DNA from: Auxenochlorella pyrenoidosa | Lineage: Eukaryota; Chlorophyta; Trebouxiophyceae; Chlorellales; Chlorellaceae | Assembly: GCA_001430745.1 (NCBI GenBank) | Contig: KQ482053.1 | Coordinates: 791,958 to 810,410 of the forward strand | Reading direction: 5' to 3' | DNA: 18,453 bases | Shown: positions 9,844 through 17,786 of the stretch, piece by piece | How the letters are laid out: each line of letters opens with the position of its first letter | Position numbering within the stretch: position 1 is the stretch's first letter | Translations under genes and position numbers: made by a program | Notes under the pieces: model-generated | The model's input: only the letters and a program-made list of their open reading frames with translations | Told to the model about the DNA's origin: nothing | Databases searched by the model: none

Positions 9844-10751
9844 CACGACAGCGAGCGTGGCCCTCCCACCGGCACCACTGCTGCCCCACCCTCGCTCACG
9901 TCTAACCAGATTGGGTCGGGGCCCTCGCCCCAGACATGAAGCGTGCGGTTCTCAATCAGCACCTGCAGCGGGGTTTTCGAAAGCGCACCAGGTGACAAAC
10001 GAACGCGCATGGCCTGCCATACCAGTTTGAATGCAGCGGTTGGCTGCGCGGCTGGTGACGTCTGTGCTTGGGCTGCGCAGGCTGCGGGTGGGGACGAGGC
10101 CTGCCCTATGACTGCTCACGCCTTGTCGCGCTCGTCTAATCGAGGCCACAGCAGACGCTGGCGCGACAGCCTTCGGGGCCCGCCTGATGCAACCATGGCC
10201 ATGCACTGCACGACGAGTCGAGCACAGCTCAGGTGGGAGGCGCTGGTCGGCCAGCAATCCCCCTGAACTGCAGCTTGCCTGCCCCGGCCAGTCAGCCTCT
10301 GTGCAGTTGAACAGACCGTCACGCTTCATCAGCACGAGGTCCACGGCTGTGTCATTCATGCCGTACGCCAGCTCCCGGCAGCTCCGCACTTCGCGCACGC
10401 GCCAGGTAGGATCAGCCTCAGAGGGCAGGGGGGTGGGGACCTGGCCACCCGGGCAGAGGGGGGAGGAGGTTCGGAGGAGCGTCATGCGCGACGTGCAAAG
10501 GGAGAAGCGACCCCACAGAACAATGCAATCTGGCAGAGGGTACAGTGCTGCTCGTTGTTGTACGAAGGATGATATCCAACACCAGGCCCCAGGAAGTCGC
10601 CTCAGGCGGTGACCGCTGCCGGTGGTGGTGGCATCACCGCATGTGCAGAGGGGACGCCGCTGCAGCTCTGCATGCCACCCACCTCGGCTCCCCAGCATGT
10701 GTGGACCGCTAGCAGCCCGAGCGCCAAGAACAACCAGCGGGGCAGGGCCAT
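3827..10751 (-). CDS. Receptor-like protein kinase B (TKL-like), complete, 18 exons
   Basis: Predicted single-pass receptor kinase of 643 residues. Exons: 10751-10683, 10416-10279, 9962-9900, 9646-9523, 8874-8724, 8323-8205, 7831-7718, 7525-7404, 7037-6871, 6569-6403, 6154-6075, 5805-5710, 5560-5404, 5187-5124, 4853-4780, 4489-4422, 4215-4118, 3887-3827. An in-frame TAA directly precedes the ATG. Signal peptide 1-21 ([14 protein letters not shown]); ectodomain to about 222 with NCT, NRT, NDS and two NLT sites; membrane helix about 237-254. Kinase landmarks: glycine loop GSGHFGRVY (283-291), VAIK (K305), a likely helix-C Glu323, HRDLTATN (496-503), DFG (521-523), SPE (547-549), DIYSLG (561-566), RPT (624-626). 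All expected catalytic residues are present, so an active kinase is likely. A segment of about 90 residues separates helix C from the hinge ([11 protein letters not shown]). Introns 2, 11 and 14 use GC donors. The donor of exon 16 is uncertain: AAG|GCAGGC at 4422, or a weak GT at 4398 adding eight residues. The last acceptor (GAAG|G) is also non-standard. Confidence 0.87.
4866..4883. repeat. 18-base G run in intron 14 of kinase B
   Basis: An uninterrupted run of 18 G on the + strand, C on the transcribed strand. It sits just upstream of the exon 15 acceptor (CGGCAG|C at 4854) and so forms the pyrimidine tract of that 3' splice site. The true length may be uncertain because such runs are prone to sequencing and replication slippage. 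Confidence 0.9.
7237..7296. repeat. (CAGG)15 microsatellite in intron 8 of kinase B
   Basis: Fifteen uninterrupted CAGG units on the + strand, followed by caga. It lies inside the intron between exon 9 (ends 7037) and exon 8 (starts 7404). The unit has no unique spacers, so this is a simple tetranucleotide repeat and not a CRISPR array. Confidence 0.95.
8157..8190. repeat. 19-bp-period direct repeat in intron 6 of kinase B
   Basis: The 15-mer atgcagggatgcagg occurs at 8157-8171 and again at 8176-8190. It lies just upstream (on the + strand) of the exon 6 donor site at 8204. Seen directly; probably neutral slippage. Confidence 0.8.
8540..8680. repeat. Imperfect tandem duplication, period about 80 bp, in intron 5 of kinase B
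   Basis: A stretch reading ctacccgtgagggcccagag, then acacccccggcc and cacccctt, recurs about 80 bases later as ctacccgtgggtgcccagag, atacccccggcc and caccccttt. Both copies are C-rich and lie within the intron between exons 5 and 6. Boundaries are approximate because low-complexity C tracts flank both copies. Confidence 0.7.
8848..8956. repeat. Perfect 32-bp duplication of an intron-exon junction in kinase B
   Basis: The 32 bases at 8848-8879 recur exactly at 8925-8956, offset by 77 bases, with G-rich low-complexity sequence and a short TG run between. The first copy spans the exon 5 acceptor (CGCAG|AGCACGG on the minus strand) and the first 27 bases of the exon. The second copy places an identical acceptor and exon start inside intron 4. 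Because 77 is not a multiple of three, use of the intronic copy would shift the frame. Confidence 0.9.
9031..9051. other. Perfect 9-bp stem, 3-base-loop inverted repeat (plastid-type 3' hairpin)
   Basis: cccaaatct at 9031-9039 pairs perfectly with agatttggg at 9043-9051 around a ttg loop. It lies about 40 bases downstream of the psbZ stop within the plastid-derived island. In chloroplasts such hairpins stabilise mRNA 3' ends; here it is presumably a passive remnant. Confidence 0.8.
9090..9250 (-). pseudogene. psbZ: psbZ (ycf9) fragment, frameshifted plastid-derived pseudogene
   Basis: The normal product is PsbZ, a two-helix thylakoid protein of about 62 residues in photosystem II. Read from 9250 downward the sequence gives [18 protein letters not shown]. 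After one extra base near 9206 it continues in the next frame with [10 protein letters not shown] and [14 protein letters not shown]. After a loss of two T near 9121 it finishes with VGILNSFVV and TAA at 9092-9090. About 53 of about 62 codons remain; roughly the first nine are missing. The two frame breaks and absent start rule out function here. Few other changes are apparent, which suggests a fairly recent transfer. The recognition rests on motifs recalled for the family. Confidence 0.88.
9818..9843. repeat. (TG)n microsatellite in intron 3 of kinase B
   Basis: About thirteen uninterrupted TG units on the + strand, CA on the transcribed strand, in the intron between exon 4 (starts 9646) and exon 3 (ends 9900). 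A shorter CA-rich tract occurs in intron 4 of kinase A around 1249-1320. Confidence 0.9.
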
Positions 10752-11223
10752 TTAGCTAAGCAACGCGACGCTTTCTCTCCCGGGCGTCGGTGCGAGTATA
10801 AATATTGATCGATGCAAGAAAGAGGGGCGGAGAGGAGCCTTAGGGGCACCTGACGGGCGGCCTGCAAAACCGAAGAGAAGGGCAGCGAGGGTCTCATTCA
10901 AGGCGGGTTTAGCAGATCCTTTGGATGTTTGGGATACATTGGAGTCGTAGGATTGCAGTGGCGGCCAAGCAGTACAAGTGCGAGAGAGGAGGGCAAGCAG
11001 CGCAGCGCAGCGCCATTGCAACTGCACTCTGCAACACGATGCGTGCTTTCCACTTCCTCCTCAGATTTCACACCAATTCAGCCACAGTCTTGTCAGCAGG
11101 GCCGCGTACGAAGCAGGTCGGAACGATGCACGGCAGCAAGGGCACGCAGACGCACAAGCTGCGGATGGCGGGGCGCCGGCGGCCCCAGGTGCACATGCGT
11201 CTCTGAGGCGCGCACCGCCACCC
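10752..11223. other. Spacer between kinase B and the NELF-A-like gene
   Basis: About 470 bases holding the promoter and leader of kinase B (low-coordinate side) and the 3' untranslated region of the NELF-A-like gene (high-coordinate side). Apart from the TATA-like box near 10800, I see no coding exon or RNA gene. Confidence 0.6.
10797..10806 (-). promoter_or_regulatory. TATA-like box upstream of kinase B
   Basis: On the minus strand the sequence reads AATATTTATA, an isolated AT-rich motif in GC-rich surroundings, about 46-55 bases before the kinase B start codon at 10751. That spacing would imply a short 5' untranslated leader of roughly 20 bases. The call rests on motif and position only. 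Confidence 0.5.
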
Positions 11224-14200
11224 TCACACGTCTGGCTCCTCCTCATCGCTGCTCTCCCGCTGCGCGCCGCCATAGGCAGCGGTCAGGAAAGAGTGCATGA
11301 CTTCCAGGTTGGGCACCCCCCCAGCGCTCGGCAGGCCCGGCACGCCCGCCTCATCCGCCGCCGCTGCCAGCGCAGCATCGCCCAGCGCAGCCGCCGTCGC
11401 CTCTGGAGACATCAGCGTCGGCGCCGGCGTGGCCGCAGCGGCGGGGCGCTGCACAGCCGCAGCCACCACAGCGGCGGCTTCGCGCTGGCCTGCTGCCGCC
11501 TCGTCGCTGGCAGAGTGACGCTTGGCTGGAGGGTCCTCGCCTTCCGCGCCGCCAGGTGCTGCAAAAGCAAGAAGCAGCATGGCAAGCAGGGGCACGGTGA
11601 CGGGCAGGCAGGCGCGACGCCGTTGCCTGCTGTCATGGCGCATGCATTGGATGCGCATCACAGACCCAGCACGGCGAAGCTCCTCAGCTCCCCCACCCCA
11701 CCCCCAGCCCCATCGGCATCCGCTCTGTGCACGACAGGTGTGGACCACCTGCACGCTTGCGCTGCCCCCCCTTGGGCGCGCGCTGGCCGTCCTTGGCAGC
11801 TGCCTGCTCGGCCGCCTTGGCCGCCGCGGCCTCCTCCTTGGCCGCCTTGGCCGCCGCCTTGGCCGCCCTGGCCTTCTCCTTGGCATCAGACGTCTCCACC
11901 TTGGCAGCCTCCTGCGCCTCCCTCTTGGCAGCTTTCTCGGCGGCGCGCGCCGCCGCCACTCGCTTGGCCTCCAACTCCTTTTCTGCTTCCTTCACAGCTC
12001 GCTCCCGCTCCTTGGCCTCTGCCCTCTCCCGCGCAGCCGCCTCGGCCGCCTCGCGCTGCGCCTGCAGCCGGGGGGGCGGCGCAGCAGGCACAGCGGGTGG
12101 CGGGGCTGGCAGGCCGTGCATGGCTGCTCCCGCAGGCTACCCGGCAGGTCCAGGACTGGGGCAGCACTGGGCAGATTTTTATAGGGCGCCCATGCGCCGA
12201 TGTGCTGCTGCAGGGCCCTTGCGCCGCCCGTGCGGGGTCGTGCAGGCGGAAGCAGCCGCCTGCAGCCTCAAGAGCGCCCATGCAGCAAGCAGTAAGGGCG
12301 CTGCTGCCGGCAGCTGCAGCCCACCTTGAGCTGTCGCTCTCGCTCCGCCTGGCGCTGCTGGTTCAGATTCTTCACAGACTCAATGTCCAATGTGGCCGCC
12401 TTCTTGGGCTGGGCGCCCAGGCCGCGCCCGCGACCCTGCGCATCAGGCGGGAATGCAGGGTGCCAGGCGAAAGGGGGTTCGGTGCGTGGCAGGGATGCAG
12501 CTCTGATGGTGGAGATGAAAGGTTGCAGCTGCAGAATGCGACCCTGCCATGCATGGCACCCGCCCGCAGCTCTGCTCACCCCCAGACCGCCGCTGCTCGG
12601 TCTGCCCAGGCCGGGCTTGCGGGGCAGGAACATGGAATCGATGCTGGCCGGAGCAAGCCTTCCGGGCCGGCTGCCCAGCCCTGCAGCCGCTGCAGCTGCC
12701 GCCGAGCTGCCGCCCTCGCGGTCGCTGCCTGCGCCGCGTGGGCGCTGCAGCGCAGCAGCGGCACGCGCTGCAGAGGGCTGCGCCCCTGCCCCCGACGCCC
12801 CTTGCGCCAGCGCCGGCTGCGGCCGGCCGGCCGGCGAGGCCGCGCCCCCGCCTGGCGCTGCGAGGGCGCCTTGGCTGCGGGGCGCAGCCTGAAGTGGTGG
12901 TGCGGCTTTGGGGCGCCGTCAGAGGCGCCGCCTGCCTGCTGTGCCTGCTGCGCGCCAGCAGGCAGCCCGCCGGCGCCGCCGCGAAGCTTCTGCAGCAGCT
13001 CTTTGTTCATGTACACCTCCTGCAGAGGGAGAGGCAGGGTGGCGAGGCAATCCGCCAACATGGTAGGGCGGCCAGAGGATGGAGGGCTGCCGGGCTTGCA
13101 GGCGGCAAGGGGCAGCAGGCCAGGCAGCGGACCCAAAGCCCCTTGCTGGGTCACACAGCTGGAGCCTGCCCATCTAATCGGGGCGCTTGCAGGGGGTCTC
13201 TACACACCACTCCACCCGGCTGACACGCTGGCGGATAGCGCAGCTGCAGGCCTGGCCTCTCCAGCAGCAGCTGCTCGCCTCTGCCGCAACCCACGCCGCG
13301 GCTGGGTGCAGCAGCCAACCTTCCAGAGGCCAGCGTTGCCTTCAGGCCCCCCCCCCCCCACCACCACCACCACCACCACACCCACCCACCCACCTCCAAA
13401 GGGCGGAACAGCCGCGGGTCCGCCTTGTCGAGCAGCGGCTGCATGCCCGCCACAGTCTTGGACACCAGCTTGGACCCCGCCATCAGCTTGTCTGTGTGCA
13501 GCCTGCCGTCGTAGCCATCCACCGACTGAGCCATGGCACGCACCCACTCGTCTCTGCAGAGACCGGGGCCAAGCGGTGGGGTGGGCAGGCTTTGGCTGGG
13601 CAGAGCCAGGGCAGAGGCTCAAGAGGCAAAGGCTGGTCCGTGCCGCACGGCAGGCAGGGAGAGCTGCGCAGCCAGATGCCAGGCATGCTGCAGGGCAGGG
13701 AGCGCCAGGGCGCTTTATCGGCCATCGACAGGGCGAACTCAGCCCAGAGCACCCTTGACGGAAGAACCGCACGCGCATTGGCAGGGCTGCGCTCACTTGT
13801 CTGCTGCGCCCGCTGCGGCGAGCTTCCCCAGCGCTGGCTGCAGCTCCGCAAGCTCCCGCTTGCGCATGAACAGCGGGGCCAGCAGCAGGCGGGAGCGGAC
13901 CAAGGGGTCCAGGCTCTCCCACTTGTCCCCGGTCACGAGGTACTGCAGCGGCGGCAGGGCGGGTCACAGGGTGGGGGGTTTGGGGTGCCGTGTGTGGGTA
14001 GGTGGGTGGGGCGGGGGGCCACCAATCCCCCACAGCTTGCGCAACACCTTGCTGGAAGGATGGTGGATCCACATTTTGGTTGAACCATTCGATGAGAATG
14101 AGCATGACATGCCTGCACTAGCCAGCTGAGCAGCGCTTCAGCAGGGGATGGAGCAGCGCAGGACCCCACCTCGAGGATCGTGTCGGTCAGCATGCTGGAT

Positions 14201-14262
14201 ACATTGCTGGCGCTCCACTCGCCGTTCAGCTTGTTGGCCACAAAACGTGAGAAGTCAGCCAT
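11224..14262 (-). CDS. NELFA: NELF-A-like protein (HDAg-domain negative elongation factor subunit), with one frame break
   Basis: NELF-A is the subunit of the nuclear NELF complex that helps hold promoter-proximal RNA polymerase II. Exons: 14262-14170, 13942-13797, 13553-13394, 13019-12580, 12435-12325, 12061-11749, 11558-11224, giving about 532 residues once the frame break is allowed for. The start lies in an ideal GCCACCATGG context. Family-like features in order: FVANKL and SSMLTDTILE (residues 7-31), RSRLLLAPLFMRKREL, a KDEWV matching the D-x-WV of NELF-A, PLEEVYMNKELL (human: PLE, then YLNK), and HHHFRLRPAAK matching the KHFQLKRKPK region. The rest differs: an Ala/Gly-rich linker, LPRKPGLGRP, a long Ala/Lys/Glu helix (about 318-410), and an acidic end SSDEEEPDV. 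Exon 4 needs a one-base frame change between about 12880 and 12640. The remote homology is inferred by eye and needs a profile search. Confidence 0.72.
11770..12061 (-). other. Segment encoding a long charged Ala/Lys/Glu/Arg helix
   Basis: Most of exon 6 of the NELF-A-like gene encodes roughly 85-95 residues dominated by Ala, Lys, Glu and Arg (for example EAEKELEAKRVAAARAAEKA and KAAAKAAKEEAAAAKAAEQ), with no proline or glycine over most of its length. It is expected to be a coiled coil or a stable single alpha helix. I do not know a counterpart at this position in animal NELF-A. Confidence 0.7.
12845..12849. other. Probable single-base frame break (C5 run) in exon 4 of the NELF-A-like gene
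   Basis: Upstream of this run the supported frame encodes HHHFRLRPAAKAPSQRQ. Downstream, the frame joining correctly to the next exon encodes an Ala/Gly-rich linker and then SIDSMFLPRKPGLGRP. One extra base at this homopolymer would join the two. Exon 4 measures 440 bases where 441 would keep phase. A cryptic intron is possible, but the part between 12900 and 12800 offers almost no GT donor. Confidence 0.5.
13346..13380. repeat. C run and CCA repeats in intron 3 of the NELF-A-like gene
   Basis: A run of about ten C is followed by repeated cca units and then cacccaccc. The tract lies immediately after the exon 3 donor (13394) and is G-rich on the transcribed strand. It appears to be simple-sequence DNA. 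Confidence 0.8.
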
Positions 14263-14712
14263 GGTGGCGTGGTGACGGCTGCAGCTGACTCGCCAGAGGT
14301 GCGCCGCAGGGGGCGGCAGAGGCGGCGGTGTTCGGGTAGCTGCGGAGAGCAGAGGCGCGATGGAAAGCCCGAGCTGCTGAATCGCTCGCAGAGCGGCGAC
14401 TGACAGGCGCTGCCGCTTTACGAGAGCAAAAGAAGCAGAGCGGCAACAGAGGCAGGGCTGCCTTGCGCGATCTGAGCGCGTGAAACGTGTCAGAAACGCG
14501 CAGGCGGCGAAAAGAATAACTGATGAGCTGCAGTCTCAGCCACTCTGGTGAGGACAGCACAGCCGCCAACCACGCTGCCGCCTGCAGCCTGCCTGGTGTT
14601 TAAGCCTTGCCTTCCCAGCTGGTTGCACCCCTTGCATGTTCATACACTATCAGCATCTCACAGGGTATAATGAAACTAGAAAATCAGCCATCCTGGGAGT
14701 GCCGCTGCCATC
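14263..14712. other. Spacer between the NELF-A-like gene and CWC2
   Basis: About 450 bases, expected to hold the 3' untranslated region of CWC2 (high-coordinate side) and the promoter and leader of the NELF-A-like gene (low-coordinate side). There is no clear TATA box and no splice-consistent exon. Confidence 0.6.
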
Positions 14713-17700
14713 CTAGCCGCCCTCTGCTCCCTGTCCCTCAGCAGCGGCTGCCTGCTCCTCACCTTCGCCGCTCTCGCTGCTGCTGCCATAACCGCCGATC
14801 AGGCCCAGCGCCTCCTGCGCCACCTCATCTGCATCCTCAGCTGCCTCCTCCTGCTCGTGTCCGCCTCCTCCCGCCGCCGCTGCCGCTGCCCCGCTGGCGC
14901 CGCCTTGTTCTGCCTGCTGCTGCTGTGCCTGCTGCTCCCAGTAGGCATCCTCTGGCCGCATGTACCGCGCATAGCTGTCCTGCCCCGCCCCTCCAGGCTG
15001 CGGGTAGTGGCTGCCTGGGTGCTGCGCCTGCCAGGCGTGCCAAGCGTCCCATTGCGCCGACGCTGCCACCGGGTCGGTCGCTGCCTCCAAGGATGCCCCC
15101 CCTCCTGCTGCTGCTGCTGCCTGCCCATACAGGTAAGAATCCCAGCCCTCGTAGTCGTGCCTGTAGCTGCTGCCGCCCCCAGCTCCGTACTGAGCGTCTG
15201 TGTCTGCGGCAGGCAGGGCAGGCAGGGCAAGCAGCAGGAGTGACCCCAGGTCAAGTGGTGGCAGGCCATGCAGCGCGGCACAACCCATGCACGGAAGCGA
15301 CACGCTTCAAGTGCGCGAAACGGTCGGCAAACCACGCAAGGCGGCATCCGCGATTGGCGTGCGCTGCAGGGGCCGGCTGCCAGCGTGCCCAACCGCCAGC
15401 CTGCGGCGCACCTGGGTAGGAGGCGGAGGCTGCGCCGGGCCGCACAGTGGCCGCCAGGTGAAGCTGCTGGATGCGCGCTCGCTTGGCATCGGGCGGCAGC
15501 TCATTCACGGCCTGCAGAGCGGCTGGGAGGGGGCCCGCTTCGGCGGCAGGGTGCTACAAGCAAGCCACCACGGCCCAGAAGGTGATGTTCCCGACCGGCA
15601 TCGGGCAAGGAGGCGCGCTGCACATGCCGCCCCTTGTGTGCCGCGGCATGCAGCGGCGGTTGCTCGGCTGCACAGCCAGCAGGGGTGTGAGCAGCCCATG
15701 CATGGCCCCAGGGGCTTGTAGGGGGGCTGCCCCACCTTGGTGTATGCACCTCGGAGTGCCACTTCCCGTTCATGTTGCACCCGCGCCACTGCCCGCGGGT
15801 TGGGGTCGTCGTTCGCCCAGCGCACATCCAGCACCTCTGCGGCAGCGAGGGGCAGCAACTGCTGCGATGGTGGGCCGCCCGCCCGCCCACCCACTGGCTG
15901 CCCTGCCCGTGCCCGCTCTGCAAGCCCCATGTCCGTGCGTGGCCCCACCCACACCCACCCAATACCCCACCCCCACACCCACCCACCGCCCTGTGTTGGC
16001 CCACCTGTGGTGTCGCAGCCGCGCAGCGTCTGCTGGTGCATGGCCGCCTTGGCAAACTCCGCGCTGCTGCGCCACTGGTACCTGAGGGTGGGTGGGCACC
16101 CGGGGCAGGGCAGGCGCGGGCCAGCTTGTCAGGTAGGTGCAGCACAAGGGTAGGCAGCAGGCAGCCCGTGCATCCAGTGCACCCCGCTGTTGACGTGCAG
16201 CTCTGCAGGCGCGACCTCCGCGGGCAGCGCCAAGCACACGATCTGCCTGCAAGCCATACGATCCAGACAGTCAAGATCCCGCCTGCTGGTGTGTTCGTGC
16301 GTGCTTCTGGCGCAGGCGCTGGTCGCTGCCCCTTGCATGGCCTACAGCATGGCCATGTCCCCTTCCCCAGCCCACCTGACAAAGGCAAGCGTCTTGGCCG
16401 GCACCAGGTGCACGCTCTCCAAGGGGCCCCACTCGGCAAAGTTGTCCCACACAATCTTGCGCAGCTGCACAGCAGGAGTGCTGGAAGCCGGGCAGGTGGG
16501 CAAACCGGCACCGCGGCGGCACTGACAACGGCACCTGGTCCGCATGCAGGCGGCCGGGGACGCCGCGGCAGCGCGCAGCAGGCCGTGCAGCTGTGCACCG
16601 GAGAGGCGGCAGCACGGGGGGAGAGCAGCGGGCTGGCCGGCGGAAGAGCGCATCCCATCCCACCTGGTCAGCAGGCAGCGTGCCGGCACCTCCATAGTGC
16701 ACGTACAGAGTGCGGCACTCCCGCTCGTATGAGCCCACGCCTGCCGGGCACAGAACAGCATGGGGCGCATGAGTGGACCAAGAACACGGCTGGAAGCGAT
16801 GTGAGGGCAGCCGCAGCAGGCTTTGTGATCCAGACGAGCGCGGGTGCGCACCCGCAGGGCAGAAGCAGCCCGCAGAGGATCAGAACAGGCACGCCAGGGC
16901 TGCCCATGGCTCCCGCGCCGGGCGGCCCGGCGCCTTGGGCGGCGCTTGCGGCGGCCCTCCCGCCGCGTGGCATGCTGCCCCGGCATGCCAGCCCGGCACC
17001 GCACGCGTGGCGCTCCCCTCCACGCCCGCACCCTTCTTCCGGCTGTCGCGCCCCTCTGGCTGGCGCTCCCTGCCAAAGATGTCGTGCGCATAGTCTGTCT
17101 TGTGCCGCTCCTCATCGCGGGCCGTGGGCACGCGGTGCAGGAAGTTGCAGTCGGCGCCGTGGTGGCTGCAGTCGGCGAGGGGCGAGGGCTTTGGGCGCGT
17201 GTATGAGAGCGCGGCGCAGGGGCGCCGTCGCGGGCGGCCGGGGCTGCACGGGCAGGAGCCAGCGGCAGGGGTGCCAGCCGACAGGCCTGCCTGTGCTCCG
17301 CGCGCCCTCCATGCAGCCCTGACAGGCCGCTATACGTTGCGCATGGGGCACAAGTTTCCCCGCAGCTGTGCACTCACCAGATGCCACGCGCGAAGTACAG
17401 GCAGCAGTACCCGGCGCCAGAGCGGCTGCCACGGGTCTCCCCAGAGTCAGCCTTTGGCAGGCAGCGGTACTGGCTGGCCTCCTTGCGGCGCCCCTCCCGC
17501 GGCTTGCGATGCTCTCGAAGCACCCGTCCTGTCCATATGTTGACCGTGCCAGGCGCGTGCGCCTCCTCGTGCCCCGTCACCGGCGCGTCTACCTGCAGAG
17601 GCGGGCGGCAAGCAGCGGCGGTATGGAAACCTGGCGGCCCACGGTGCATCGCAGCGACCCCAGAGTGCGCAGTCCCGCGATGGATGGTGAGCGCCATCGG

Positions 17701-17786
17701 CGCCAGAGCAGCCTTTCGCAAGGAGAGACAGTGCCCACCTGCCGGCGGGCAGGTCGGCCCGGCCCTGCAACGCTGTCCGAGGACAT
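14713..17786 (-). CDS. CWC2: Pre-mRNA-splicing factor Cwc2 (CCCH Torus domain plus RRM)
   Basis: Cwc2 (relative of human RBM22) is a Prp19-complex-associated protein that contacts U6 snRNA and helps shape the spliceosome active site in the nucleus. Exons: 17786-17739, 17592-17378, 17165-17032, 16740-16664, 16464-16376, 16081-16005, 15836-15736, 15511-15412, 15203-14713; all phases agree, giving 443 residues. Features: RPARRQVDAP at the start; GTVNIW; a CCCH finger, C80-x7-C88-x5-C94-x3-H98 (CLYFARGIC, then CNFLHRVP); KTDYAHDIFGRER; GVGSYERECRTLYV opening the RRM (about 140-222); RNP1-like TLAFVRY; SAEFAKAAMHQQTL; and VRWANDDPNPRA, a Cwc2 signature. The C-terminal 160 residues are Ala/Gly/Gln-rich with an acidic tail. 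The start ATG begins a 16-residue first exon and is chosen because its last residues fit the family. High confidence for family. Confidence 0.92.

Noticed and set aside
10978..13758. 926-codon open frame on the + strand
   Set aside because: It starts at GTG, is Arg/Pro/Ala-rich without any motif, and lies antisense to the NELF-A-like gene across both its exons and introns. It is an expected by-product of high GC content.
16129..16338. Possible extra CWC2 exon encoding a QIVCLALPAEVAP-like stretch
   Set aside because: Joining exon 5 (ends 16376) directly to exon 6 (starts 16081) keeps phase and matches the family through FVRY and SAEFAKAAM, so the stretch is best read as intron.
15772..17322. 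516-codon open frame on the + strand
   Set aside because: Antisense to the well-supported CWC2 exons and introns, low complexity, no recognisable domain.
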